A stretch of 64,000 nucleotides of DNA, taken from TMED88 sp964515335. GTDB lineage: Bacteria; Myxococcota_A; UBA9160; UBA4427. Both the position numbers and the translations under genes were made by a program. Every line of letters begins with the position of its first letter. Position 1 is the stretch's first letter. Positions 41,417-48,590 of this stretch are shown here, piece by piece. The notes under the pieces are model-generated. The model had not been told where the DNA came from, made no database searches, and saw only the letters and a list, made by a program, of their open reading frames with translations. The stretch lies in NCBI GenBank assembly GCA_964515335.1, contig CAZETS010000003.1, positions 1-64,000 on the forward strand, in the 5' to 3' direction.

Positions 41417-42237
41417 AGCCCACCGTCCTCGCGCTCGACTTCGACGGAGTCATCTCGGACAGCGCGATCGAGTCGTTCGTCGTGGCGCTGCGGACCTACG
41501 CAGATATGTGTCCAGGCGGGCGCGTCGCAGCGGCGTGCTCCCGGCTCGCGTCAGCGGAAGCCGGCGCCGTTCGGGAGAGTCCGCTCTACCGAGACTTTCT
41601 CGACATGATGCCGCTCGGCAACCGGGCGGAGGACTTCGGCGTCGTGCTCGCCATCCTCGACGCCGGCCGACACGCCGACGACCAGGCCGCCTACGACAGC
41701 TGGCGTGCCAGTCGGACCGCGAGCTTCCTCGAGACCTTCCACGAACGCTTCTACCTCGAGCGCGCGGCGATGCGTGACGACGACCCGGACGCCTGGGCGT
41801 CGCTGCTTGCGCCCTTCGGCTGGCTGGTCGCGCTGCTGCGAAGGCGGGCCGAGGACGCGACCCTCTGCATCGCGACCGCCAAGGACCGGCCTTCCGTCGA
41901 CGTGCTGCTCGAGCGCTACGGCATCGCGGATCTCTTCGCCGCCGAGCACGTTGCCGACAAGGGGCACGGCCGCTCCAAGCGCGCCCACCTCACCACGCTG
42001 CGCGATCGGCTCGGCGTGACATTCGGCGACATCACTTTCGTCGACGACAAGCTCAACCACCTGCAGGACGTGGAGGATCTCGGTGTGCGGGGCGTGCTGG
42101 CGGGTTGGGGGTACAACGCTGAGCGCGAACACCGGCTGGCCCGCGACGCCGGCTTCGAGGTGTGCGGCGAAGACGACGCCGAGCCGGTGCTGTTCGGCCC
42201 GGCGGCCCGCTCCGGTAGAGGTGGAGCCGTGCGATGA
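41413..42237 (+). CDS. HAD-superfamily hydrolase
   Basis: Protein of 274 aa from GTG 41413. HAD motif I is LALDFDGVISDSAIE, motif II probably CIATAKDRPSV, the Lys region ADKGHGRSK, and motif IV ITFVDDKLNHLQDV. A helical cap lies at about residues 20-120. It would be a phosphatase acting on a small phosphorylated molecule. The 4-nt overlap with the TOPRIM-like gene is the only context. PNKP-type DNA-end phosphatase activity is one speculative option given that partner. Confidence 0.78.
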   Translation: MKPTVLALDFDGVISDSAIESFVVALRTYADMCPGGRVAAACSRLASAEAGAVRESPLYRDFLDMMPLGNRAEDFGVVLAILDAGRHADDQAAYDSWRASRTASFLETFHERFYLERAAMRDDDPDAWASLLAPFGWLVALLRRRAEDATLCIATAKDRPSVDVLLERYGIADLFAAEHVADKGHGRSKRAHLTTLRDRLGVTFGDITFVDDKLNHLQDVEDLGVRGVLAGWGYNAEREHRLARDAGFEVCGEDDAEPVLFGPAARSGRGGAVR

Positions 42238-42439
42238 GCGGCGGTTCAGTGGCCGGCAGCCGATCAGGCGATGCCCCACAGGGTGAAGGCCGAGCTGCTT
42301 GTTGGATCGCGCCCTGACCCGGTACCCTCCGCTTGCCCCCCGCCCAGCCCGGCCGGCCGCTGACGCCGAGCGGACGCTTCGACGCCGAGCCGCACAGCGC
42401 GGGGACGCCGGCCGCGGCTCACCGAGGAGTAACGCTCAC

Positions 42440-43000
42440 GTGTCGGCGCTTCGCATACACACCGAACGCACGCCGAATCCGGCCAGCGTCAAGTGGGTGC
42501 TCGCGTGCGAGCTCGTCGGCGACGGCCCGCCCGTCTCGTTCGCGGAGCCGCCCGACGCGGAGGTCTCCCCCCTCGCGGCCCGCTTGATGGCGGTGCCGGG
42601 TGTGGTCGCCGTGTTGATCGGCCGGACGTTCATCACCGTCACCCGGTCGGACGACGCCGGCTGGCGGGAGATCGGCCAGGCGGTGGGTGACGAGATCCGG
42701 GCCTGGCACGCCGCGGGCGAGCCGGTGCTCGGCCCGGCCTGGGAGCCGCCCGAGGTCGCAGGTTCGGACGCCGTGGCGGCGCGCATCCGCGAGATCCTCG
42801 CCGACGAGATCGCGCCCTACGTGGCCGCGGACGGAGGGGAGATCGCGTTCGTGGGCTTCGAGGACGGCGAGGTGCGGCTCTCGCTGCGGGGGGCCTGCGC
42901 GAGCTGCCCGAGCTCGTCGATCACCCTCAAGATGGGCGTCGAGGCGCGGCTGCGCGAAGAGCTGCCCGAGGTCCGGTCCGTGGTGGCGGTGGACGCATGA
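42440..43000 (+). CDS. NifU-family Fe-S scaffold/carrier protein (Nfu-type)
   Basis: Protein of 186 aa. The N-terminal Nfu domain is recognisable (RIHTERTPNPASVKWVL, PLAARLMAVPGVVAVLIG). The C-terminal NifU domain has EIAPYVAADGGEIAFVGF and LRGACASCPSSSITLKMGVE, with the cluster-binding CxxC. It would carry [4Fe-4S] clusters to target proteins such as aconitase. GTG 42440 follows GAGGAG by about 11 nt. Its stop overlaps the ATG of the transpeptidase gene (ATGA). Confidence 0.88.
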   Translation: MSALRIHTERTPNPASVKWVLACELVGDGPPVSFAEPPDAEVSPLAARLMAVPGVVAVLIGRTFITVTRSDDAGWREIGQAVGDEIRAWHAAGEPVLGPAWEPPEVAGSDAVAARIREILADEIAPYVAADGGEIAFVGFEDGEVRLSLRGACASCPSSSITLKMGVEARLREELPEVRSVVAVDA

Positions 43001-44382
43001 AGGCGCGCCGGCTCTCGCGTCGCGGGCGGTTGACGATCCTGGCCGTGGCGGCCCTCTGCTCCTTCGCGAGCGGCTACGCGGTGCACGGCACGGTGCGCGA
43101 TTGGCTGGCGCCGGCTACCGGCGAGCGGCCGGCCGCGGCGCTCACCCCGGCCGCGGCACTCACCCCGGCCGAGCCGGCTGCGCGACTGCCCGAGGTGGCG
43201 GCGGCTCCGCCCTTCGCGCCGCGCCGCGTCGTCGAGCACCTGCCGGTCGGGGTTCTCGACCATCGGCGAGCGCAGGTCGAGATGGCTCCGCTTCCCGGGG
43301 CTTCGCGTGACCCGATCGTGCACGAGGTCGGCGGTCACCGCGTCGAGTACTCGTTCGATCGTCCCCTCACCGGGCGCGTGATGCGGCGCCTCCAGCGCGG
43401 CCGCGTGCAGCGCGGCCACGTCATCGTGCTCGATCCGCGCACCGGCCGCGTGCTCGTCTACGTGTCGACCGACGTCAGCGAATTCCCGCCGCAGAACCAC
43501 TATCCCGCCGCGTCGCTGGTCAAGATCGTGACGGCCGCCGCCGCCCTGCGTCACACCCCGGGCGCGGCGCGCAGGCCGTGCCTGTATCGCGGCAACCGCT
43601 ACCGGCTGACACCGAGCCGCGTACACCGGCCGTCGCGGGGCAACCGGTCGACCCTCGAGCGCGCGCTGGCCACGTCGAACAACCAATGCTTCGCGCAGCT
43701 GGCCGTCGACTCGTTGGGGAGCGACACCCTGGTGCGGACCATCGAGTCGTTCGGGTGGCTAGACGCCCCGGCGCCCGGGCATGCGGCCGGCGACATCGAT
43801 CCCGGCGACGACGACTACGATCTCGGGCGGCTCGGCTGTGGGCTGCGTGGCTGCCGCATCACGCCCCTTCACGCGGCGCGCCTGGCGGCGACCCTGGTGG
43901 ACGGCCGCCAGGTGGAGCCCTGGTGGGTGGATCGCGTCACCGACGACTTCGGGCGCACGCTCCCCCTGCCCGCTCGCCCCGAGCCGAAGCGCGTGATCCG
44001 TGCCGAGCTCGCCCAGGAGCTGCGCTCGATGCTGGTGCGCACGACGACCCACGGCACGGCACGCAGCGCCTTCCGCGACCGGCGCGGACGCCCGAAGCTC
44101 CGCAACATCCGCGTCGCCGGCAAGACCGGCAATCTGACCGGCTCGTCGCCGCGCGGTCGCTACGAGTGGTTCGTCGGCGTGGCGCCGGCCGAGCGGCCGA
44201 CGATCGCGGTCGCGGTGCTGCAGCTGCAGAGCAATCTCTGGTGGTCGAAGTCTTCGGAGATCGCCGCGGACGTCCTCGAGGAGATCTTCTGCGAACGCGG
44301 CCGCTGCGAGGCGAAGCTCGCCGACCGCTTCACCGGGGATCTCCGGGATGCGGCGGTGCCGGTGCTGTTGTCCACCCGCTAG
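42997..44382 (+). CDS. Penicillin-binding transpeptidase-domain protein
   Basis: Protein of 461 aa. One N-terminal membrane anchor (LTILAVAALCSFASGYAV) precedes a Pro/Ala-rich linker with a repeated AALTPA. Catalytic motifs are AASLVKIVTAA (SxxK), TSNNQC (SxN) and AGKTGN (KTG). There is no glycosyltransferase domain, and the N-terminal part is short, so it is a class-B-like or PbpA-like enzyme or a related penicillin-interacting protein. WFVGVAPAERPTIAVAVL is the usual closing strand. It overlaps the NifU gene by 4 nt, an unusual pairing. Confidence 0.83.
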   Translation: MKARRLSRRGRLTILAVAALCSFASGYAVHGTVRDWLAPATGERPAAALTPAAALTPAEPAARLPEVAAAPPFAPRRVVEHLPVGVLDHRRAQVEMAPLPGASRDPIVHEVGGHRVEYSFDRPLTGRVMRRLQRGRVQRGHVIVLDPRTGRVLVYVSTDVSEFPPQNHYPAASLVKIVTAAAALRHTPGAARRPCLYRGNRYRLTPSRVHRPSRGNRSTLERALATSNNQCFAQLAVDSLGSDTLVRTIESFGWLDAPAPGHAAGDIDPGDDDYDLGRLGCGLRGCRITPLHAARLAATLVDGRQVEPWWVDRVTDDFGRTLPLPARPEPKRVIRAELAQELRSMLVRTTTHGTARSAFRDRRGRPKLRNIRVAGKTGNLTGSSPRGRYEWFVGVAPAERPTIAVAVLQLQSNLWWSKSSEIAADVLEEIFCERGRCEAKLADRFTGDLRDAAVPVLLSTR

Positions 44383-44437
44383 GCGTTTCGGGGTACGCGC
44401 GGGGGTGGTCGGACGGCGGGGCGCGGCGACTTCGGGG
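44383..44437. repeat. Structured intergenic element, shortened relative (copy C)
   Basis: Starts right after the transpeptidase stop with GCGTTTCGGGGTACGCGCGG, matching the head of copies A and B, then GGTGGTCGGACGGCGGGGCGCG. It ends GACTTCGGGGTTA. The central part of A and B is missing. As with the other copies it separates convergent genes. Confidence 0.55.
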
Positions 44438-44809
44438 TTACCCGATGATGCGGCTGCCGCCCGGGGGCTGCTGGCCCGGAACCACGATGCGCGAGGCTTC
44501 CTGGCGCTGGATCTCGCGGGCCTGCTCGATGAGGGTATCGACGGCCTGGTTGACGGCCTCGGGGAACTTCTCGAAGGCGTCTGCGAGTGAGGCGGCCTCG
44601 ATGGGGGCCTGTACGGGCAGCGGGCCCCGCTGCGACATCAGCGTGGTCTCGGCGACGTAGCGGGTGGCGCGGTCCGGGTCGGGGGAGCCGTCCTCACGGA
44701 TCGGCGTCAACACGCGGATGGAGGCGACCTTGAGATCGGTGACGACCTCTTCGCGATAGAGGTTGGTCTTGTCGACATCGATCTCGCCGACGGCGGGTTC
44801 GTCGCTCAC
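44438..44809 (-). CDS. Small acidic protein of unknown function
   Basis: Protein of 123 aa, not recognised. It has no signal peptide or membrane segment. TNLYREEVVTDLKVASIRVL and RYVAETTLMSQRGPLPVQAP suggest a beta-rich N-terminal half. The C-terminal half is helical (ASLADAFEKFPEAVNQAVD). A GTG start at 44809 is strongly supported by GGGAGGAGAAACCC. It is followed in transcription by nothing on its strand; the gene for the 33-aa basic protein lies upstream, so the two may share a message. Confidence 0.7.
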   Translation of the reverse strand: MSDEPAVGEIDVDKTNLYREEVVTDLKVASIRVLTPIREDGSPDPDRATRYVAETTLMSQRGPLPVQAPIEAASLADAFEKFPEAVNQAVDTLIEQAREIQRQEASRIVVPGQQPPGGSRIIG

Positions 44810-44899
44810 GGGTTTCTCCTCCCGGTTTGGGAACGGGGCGGCATGTTGGCAGATCGGGCCCGGGAGTCAAAACCGCGTCGGGCCACTCGATCGGCTCGG

Positions 44900-45001
44900 T
44901 TACTGGTCGGCCTTGCGGGCGGCCTTGGCCTTGGCGCGGCGCTGACCGCGGCGCTTCCAGCGAAGCTTCTTGATCTTGTGCTTGCTCTTGCTGCGGGCCA
45001 T
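44900..45001 (-). CDS. Very small basic protein (AURKAIP1/COX24-domain-like)
   Basis: Protein of 33 aa: the first half is MARSKSKHKIKKLRWKRRG and the rest is Arg/Lys/Ala-rich up to KADQ, then TAA. KHKIKKLRWKRRG resembles the AURKAIP1/COX24 motif found in mitochondrial mS38 and in tiny bacterial ribosome-associated proteins. GGGAG lies 8-9 nt before the ATG. The rare TAA stop and the good ribosome-binding site support a real gene. Ribosome association is inferred. Its upstream flank is the repeat array at 45058-45255. Confidence 0.6.
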   Translation of the reverse strand: MARSKSKHKIKKLRWKRRGQRRAKAKAARKADQ

Positions 45002-45057
45002 CGAGGCGTCTCCCATCGGCGACCTCGCGAGCGGCCGCGAGGGGCGGGGAGCCTACA

Positions 45058-45255
45058 AGAGCCCTCAGCTCTCGGCAAAGAGCCCTCAGCCCTCGCGAAT
45101 GAAGAGCCCTCAGCCCTCGCCAATAGAGAGCCCTCAGCTCTCGGCAAAGAGCCCTCAGCCCTGGCGAATGAAGAGCCCTCAGCTCTCGCCAATGAAGAGC
45201 CCTCAGCCCTCGCCAAAGAGCCCTCAGCCCTCCGCAAACAGCCCTCAGCCCTCTT
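45058..45255. repeat. Degenerate tandem array of about 20-23 bp units
   Basis: Nine copies of GCCCTCAG are embedded in units like AAGAGCCCTCAGCYCTCGSC(AAT). Many units can form a small hairpin AGAGC-CCTCA-GCTCT. The right-most copy contains the TGA of the PilZ gene (stop at 45245-45247), so the array looks as if it grew out of that gene's 3' end. Confidence 0.85.
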
Positions 45256-46510
45256 CGAGCAGCTCCGACAGCACGGCCCCCATGCCGTGTGCCTCGTCCT
45301 GCTCGAGCGATTCGACGTCGGGCAGGCAGGCCACCAGCTTTTCGAGCCAGCGGGCGACCGACTCGGGCACGTCCTCGAAGCCGAGCGCCATGCCTTCGCG
45401 GCCGTCGTCGCGGATCACCCGGGCCGATACCTCGAATCGCTCGATGGGGCTCGGGCCGTAGAGGGCGAGGCGGAAACAGTCGCCGACCGTGAGGCCGGGC
45501 ACCGGCTCGACCCGCATCCCGTGCGCGGAGAGGTCGCGTCCCATCAGGACGCGCTGCGACTCTTCGGACGAAGCCAGCATGGGACCGGTGAACACGCCGC
45601 GCGGTCGGCCTCTTCGGTCGTTGGCGAGCGGGGTCGCGACGCCGTGCCGGTCGTCGCTCACGACGTCCCGCGCCCGGCCGACCTGCAGCGCGACCCGCTC
45701 GCCGATCGCCACGGGCGGGTCGGTCTCGTCGTCGAGCGTCAGTCCGGGCAAGGCGGGGCTCTCGCGGGGCGGCAGCGGGGGGCGGCTCTCGTCGGCGCCG
45801 CTCGCCAGGCTGGGCGGGCCCATCGACCAATGGTTGATGAGGTCTCCGAGTCGCGCGCGGGTCTCGTCGTCCATCGACTCGTCGAAGATCACCGAGGCCG
45901 CTTGCGGTCCGCCATGGGCGCCGGCCCCTTCGCTCAGGTGCGCGACGCTTCCCGACAACGAGAGCGGCTCGCCGCCGGCCGCCCGTGCGGGAAGCTCGAC
46001 CGAGATCGGGGCGTCCTCGACGAAGTGCGCGTCGGCCGAGACCCGGCAGCCGCGATTCGAGATGTCGACCAGCATTCCGTTGATCGGCCCGCTGGCGTCC
46101 AGGTCGGTGCGCAGCGTGACCGGCGCTCCCATCGCTACACGCGGGTCGCCGCGGCGCTCGTCTCCCTGGTAGAGGGCGCGCCTTACCAGCAGTCGCCAGA
46201 TCTCCTCCTCGCAGGGCAGGCGAACGAGCAGCTGAAAGCCCATGCGCCGAAGCCTTCGACGCATCGCGCTCGAGTCCTCCGAGGCGGCGATGATGCGCAC
46301 GGGCCGGCCGGCGCGGGTGCCGGGCGGCGAGCCTCTGCGCACCAGTTCGGCGCGCCGCGGCGTGGTGATCAGCAGCTCGCTCGGCGGCGGCAGTCGCTCG
46401 CCGGCGTCGCCGCCGCGCACGCGCCGATAGTCGATGTCGAGTTCTTCGAGCAGGCGAGCAACCGGCTCGAGCTCGCCGTCGTCGAGGATCAGGATTCCCA
46501 CCGGATCCAT
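45245..46510 (-). CDS. Double-PilZ protein with N-terminal receiver-like domain
   Basis: Protein of 421 aa. Residues 1-110 begin MDPVGILILDDGELEPVARL, like a receiver domain, but no convincing phospho-acceptor set is seen. A first PilZ domain has ERRGDPRVAMGAPVTLRTD (RxxxR-like) and MLVDISNRGCRVSA (DxSxxG). A second, near the end, has LMGRDLSAHGMRVEPVPG. PilZ domains bind cyclic di-GMP; the second has a weaker N-terminal arginine part. An acidic ending leads into the repeat array. Role: probably c-di-GMP-responsive protein-protein signalling. Confidence 0.78.
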   Translation of the reverse strand: MDPVGILILDDGELEPVARLLEELDIDYRRVRGGDAGERLPPPSELLITTPRRAELVRRGSPPGTRAGRPVRIIAASEDSSAMRRRLRRMGFQLLVRLPCEEEIWRLLVRRALYQGDERRGDPRVAMGAPVTLRTDLDASGPINGMLVDISNRGCRVSADAHFVEDAPISVELPARAAGGEPLSLSGSVAHLSEGAGAHGGPQAASVIFDESMDDETRARLGDLINHWSMGPPSLASGADESRPPLPPRESPALPGLTLDDETDPPVAIGERVALQVGRARDVVSDDRHGVATPLANDRRGRPRGVFTGPMLASSEESQRVLMGRDLSAHGMRVEPVPGLTVGDCFRLALYGPSPIERFEVSARVIRDDGREGMALGFEDVPESVARWLEKLVACLPDVESLEQDEAHGMGAVLSELLEEG

Positions 46511-46626
46511 GCGTGGCGTCCCCCCCTGAGGGCCGAAGCCCTGGAAAACGGTCCCCTCGGCTGATTCGACCGAATGACCGTCGGGCTGTAGGGCGAAGCG
46601 CCGATCGCCTGCTCTGGCTGGGGCGG

Positions 46627-47436
46627 TCAGGGCGGGGGCGCCCGGTCGGCCTCGGCCCGACCGCCGCGACGGGCGCCCAGCCGGCGCGCCAGCGTGGCCA
46701 GCGCCACCAGCAGCCCGACGACCAGCACCACGGCCACGCCGGCCGTCGCGGCGGCGTCCGGCTGCGCGCCGCCGAGCCAGCGGGGAGCCACCACCGCGAA
46801 GGCGTTGTTGATCGCATGGGCGACGATGCCGGGTCGCACGCTCCCGGCCGCCACCGTGATGGCGCCGAGGTAGAGGCCGAGCACCGCGGCGGCCACGCCG
46901 TGCACCGGGTCGAAGTGGGCGAGGCCGAAGAGGAGGGCTGCCAGCACGACCGCCGCGACGGTCGGTACGCGTTGCCGCAGCGCGCCGAGCAGCAGGCCGC
47001 GAAACACCACCTCCTCGGCGATCGCCGGTGCGATCGCGATGCCGAGGATCCCGATCGCGACGTCGCCCGGCTCGATCCCGGCCAGCACCGCATCGAGGTC
47101 GGCGAGACGGCTGCCCGCGCGCAAGTCGAGCCAGTCGAGCGCGCGGTCGAGCGCGATGCTCAGCGCGAGCAGTCCGATCACCCAGGTGGTGGCTTCGCAG
47201 GCGCGCAGCCGCGGTCGCGACGGCGCGAGCCACAATCGTTCGCGGATCGGTGATGGCGCGCGGGCCGCGACACCGATTCCGATCAGCAAGAGGCCGAGTG
47301 CGCTCTGGGCCCCGGCACGCGCCAGCACCCGCACGTCCACCGCGGCATCGCCGAGGGCGCTGCCGGTCAGGAGCAGGACGCCGGCCGCGATCAGCGGCCA
47401 GGCCCAGGGGCGCGGAGCGCTCGCCAGGGTCGCCAC
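46627..47436 (-). CDS. CPBP-family intramembrane glutamic endopeptidase
   Basis: Protein of 269 aa, strongly hydrophobic, with about seven to eight membrane segments. The ABI/CPBP motifs are APAIAEEVVFRGLLLGAL (EExxxR), LLFGLAHFDPVHG (conserved His) and IVAHAINNAFAVV (HxxxN). It would cleave or process membrane proteins. GTG 47436 is chosen because TAGGCT (47445-47450) lies 8 nt upstream; the TTG at 47445 is inside that hexamer. It is divergent from the AlgH gene. Confidence 0.82.
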   Translation of the reverse strand: MATLASAPRPWAWPLIAAGVLLLTGSALGDAAVDVRVLARAGAQSALGLLLIGIGVAARAPSPIRERLWLAPSRPRLRACEATTWVIGLLALSIALDRALDWLDLRAGSRLADLDAVLAGIEPGDVAIGILGIAIAPAIAEEVVFRGLLLGALRQRVPTVAAVVLAALLFGLAHFDPVHGVAAAVLGLYLGAITVAAGSVRPGIVAHAINNAFAVVAPRWLGGAQPDAAATAGVAVVLVVGLLVALATLARRLGARRGGRAEADRAPPP

Positions 47437-47444
47437 GACCGCCA

Positions 47445-47450
47445 AGCCTA
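47445..47450 (-). promoter_or_regulatory. Putative -10 (TAGGCT), leaderless CPBP gene
   Basis: Eight nt before GTG 47436, no ribosome-binding site. Confidence 0.4.
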
Positions 47451-47478
47451 TCCCAGACGGGGCCGATGGATGGGCTGC

Positions 47479-47484
47479 TACGCT
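47479..47484 (+). promoter_or_regulatory. Putative -10 (TACGCT), leaderless AlgH gene
   Basis: Six nt (CTCTGC) before GTG 47491. Divergent partner of the hexamer at 47445-47450. Confidence 0.45.
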
Positions 47485-47490
47485 CTCTGC

Positions 47491-48054
47491 GTGGAGCGCA
47501 CAGGACTCGCCAGGTCGCTTCTGGTCGCGATGCCCCAGCTGCAGGACCCGAATTTCCAGCGCACGGTCTTGTTGATGATCCAGCACGACGAGACGGCGAG
47601 CTTCGGTCTGGTGCTGAACCGCGGGTCGGACCTGCTGATCGGGGATCTCTTCGAGAGCCTCGAGTGCATGTGGACGGGCGACGCCGAGGCGAAGGTCAAC
47701 TGGGGCGGCCCCGTCCAGCTGAACTCGGGTTGGATGCTGATCGGCGACTCGCTCTCCATGGTGCCGGACGGCGAGCATCTCACGATCGTGGCGCCGGGCA
47801 TCAACTTCGCCGCCTCGATGGACGTTTTCCGCGAGGTGGCCGACGATCCGCCCGACGATCTGCGATTCTTCCTCGGCTACTCGGGCTGGGGTCCGGGACA
47901 GCTGGAGGCCGAGATCGCGCAGGGCGCGTGGCTGTCGGCGCCGGCCAACCCCGAACTGGTATTCGGAGTGCAGCCGGAGGAGATGTGGGACCGCGTCGTG
48001 CGCGGGCTAGGGGTGGATCCCAGCACCCTGGTCTCCACGAGCGGGGTCCACTGA
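47491..48054 (+). CDS. algH: YqgE/AlgH family protein
   Basis: Protein of 187 aa. Family marks: LLVAMPQLQDPNFQRTVLLM, GLVLNRGSD, WGGPVQLNSGWML and FFLGYSGWGPGQLEAEI, ending with PEEMWDRVVRGLG. AlgH was named for an alginate regulator but its biochemical role is unclear. GTG 47491 matches the family N-terminus and the -10-like hexamer; an ATG at 47470 would add seven residues and lies upstream of that hexamer. Confidence 0.9.
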   Translation: MERTGLARSLLVAMPQLQDPNFQRTVLLMIQHDETASFGLVLNRGSDLLIGDLFESLECMWTGDAEAKVNWGGPVQLNSGWMLIGDSLSMVPDGEHLTIVAPGINFAASMDVFREVADDPPDDLRFFLGYSGWGPGQLEAEIAQGAWLSAPANPELVFGVQPEEMWDRVVRGLGVDPSTLVSTSGVH

Positions 48055-48140
48055 ACGGGTAGAGGGGCCGAGGCCGCACAGCGGCCGGTCTTTGGAGGCC
48101 GGTCCGGCGCGAGCCGCTACGGGCAGAGCGACACGACGAC

Positions 48141-48476
48141 ATGGCGAAGGCGTTCGAGTACGAGGTCCGTTGCCCGCGCTGCGACGTGAGCTTTCCGCCG
48201 GGCACGAAGAAGTGCCTGCACTGCGGCGGCCGCACGGCGAAGAGTCTCGGTCCGGGACCACGCATGGAGCCCGATTACTCGGCCACTCCGTTCGACCCCC
48301 GCATGCCCGAGCACGGCACCCACGCCGAAGACGGGTTCGCGCGTCCCCTGCCGGCGGACGCCGAGCCCGACGAGGAGTCGCCGGTACGCGGCGGTCTGGT
48401 GCGCGCGGCGGTCACGGTGCTGTGGATCCTGGCGGCGATCGCGTTCTCGGTGATGCGCGCCTGCCAGGAGGGCTGA
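48141..48476 (+). CDS. Small zinc-ribbon protein with C-terminal membrane segment
   Basis: Protein of 111 aa. An N-terminal zinc ribbon is formed by VRCPRCDVSF and KKCLHCGGRT (two CxxC pairs about 12 residues apart). A Pro/Glu/Asp-rich middle follows, and a single hydrophobic segment (VRAAVTVLWILAAIAFSVM) lies near the C-terminus. It is not recognised as a named family. It may be a tail-anchored cytosolic zinc protein. There is no clear Shine-Dalgarno site. Confidence 0.7.
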   Translation: MAKAFEYEVRCPRCDVSFPPGTKKCLHCGGRTAKSLGPGPRMEPDYSATPFDPRMPEHGTHAEDGFARPLPADAEPDEESPVRGGLVRAAVTVLWILAAIAFSVMRACQEG

Positions 48477-48518
48477 GCGCAGGCCGCGTTCCGCCGGCGC
48501 GACTGACGTGGGGCCGGT

Positions 48519-48571
48519 TCGGCGAGAGCGAGTGCGAGTGTGCGTGCGAGTGTGCGTGCAAGTGCGCGTGC
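48519..48571. repeat. Short tandem repeat (GCGAGT / GTGCGT type) upstream of the dehydrogenase
   Basis: GCGAGTGTGCGT recurs with variants from about 48530 to 48571, after GCGAGAGCGAGT. It lies in the 5' flank of the class III dehydrogenase gene, 20 nt before its start codon, and could affect its leader. Confidence 0.7.
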
Positions 48572-48590
48572 GAAAGGAAGGGAGTATCAC

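Noticed and set aside
45058..45255. Repeat array resembling a CRISPR
   Set aside because: Units of about 20-23 nt are contiguous and degenerate with no unique spacers of constant length, and no cas gene is nearby.
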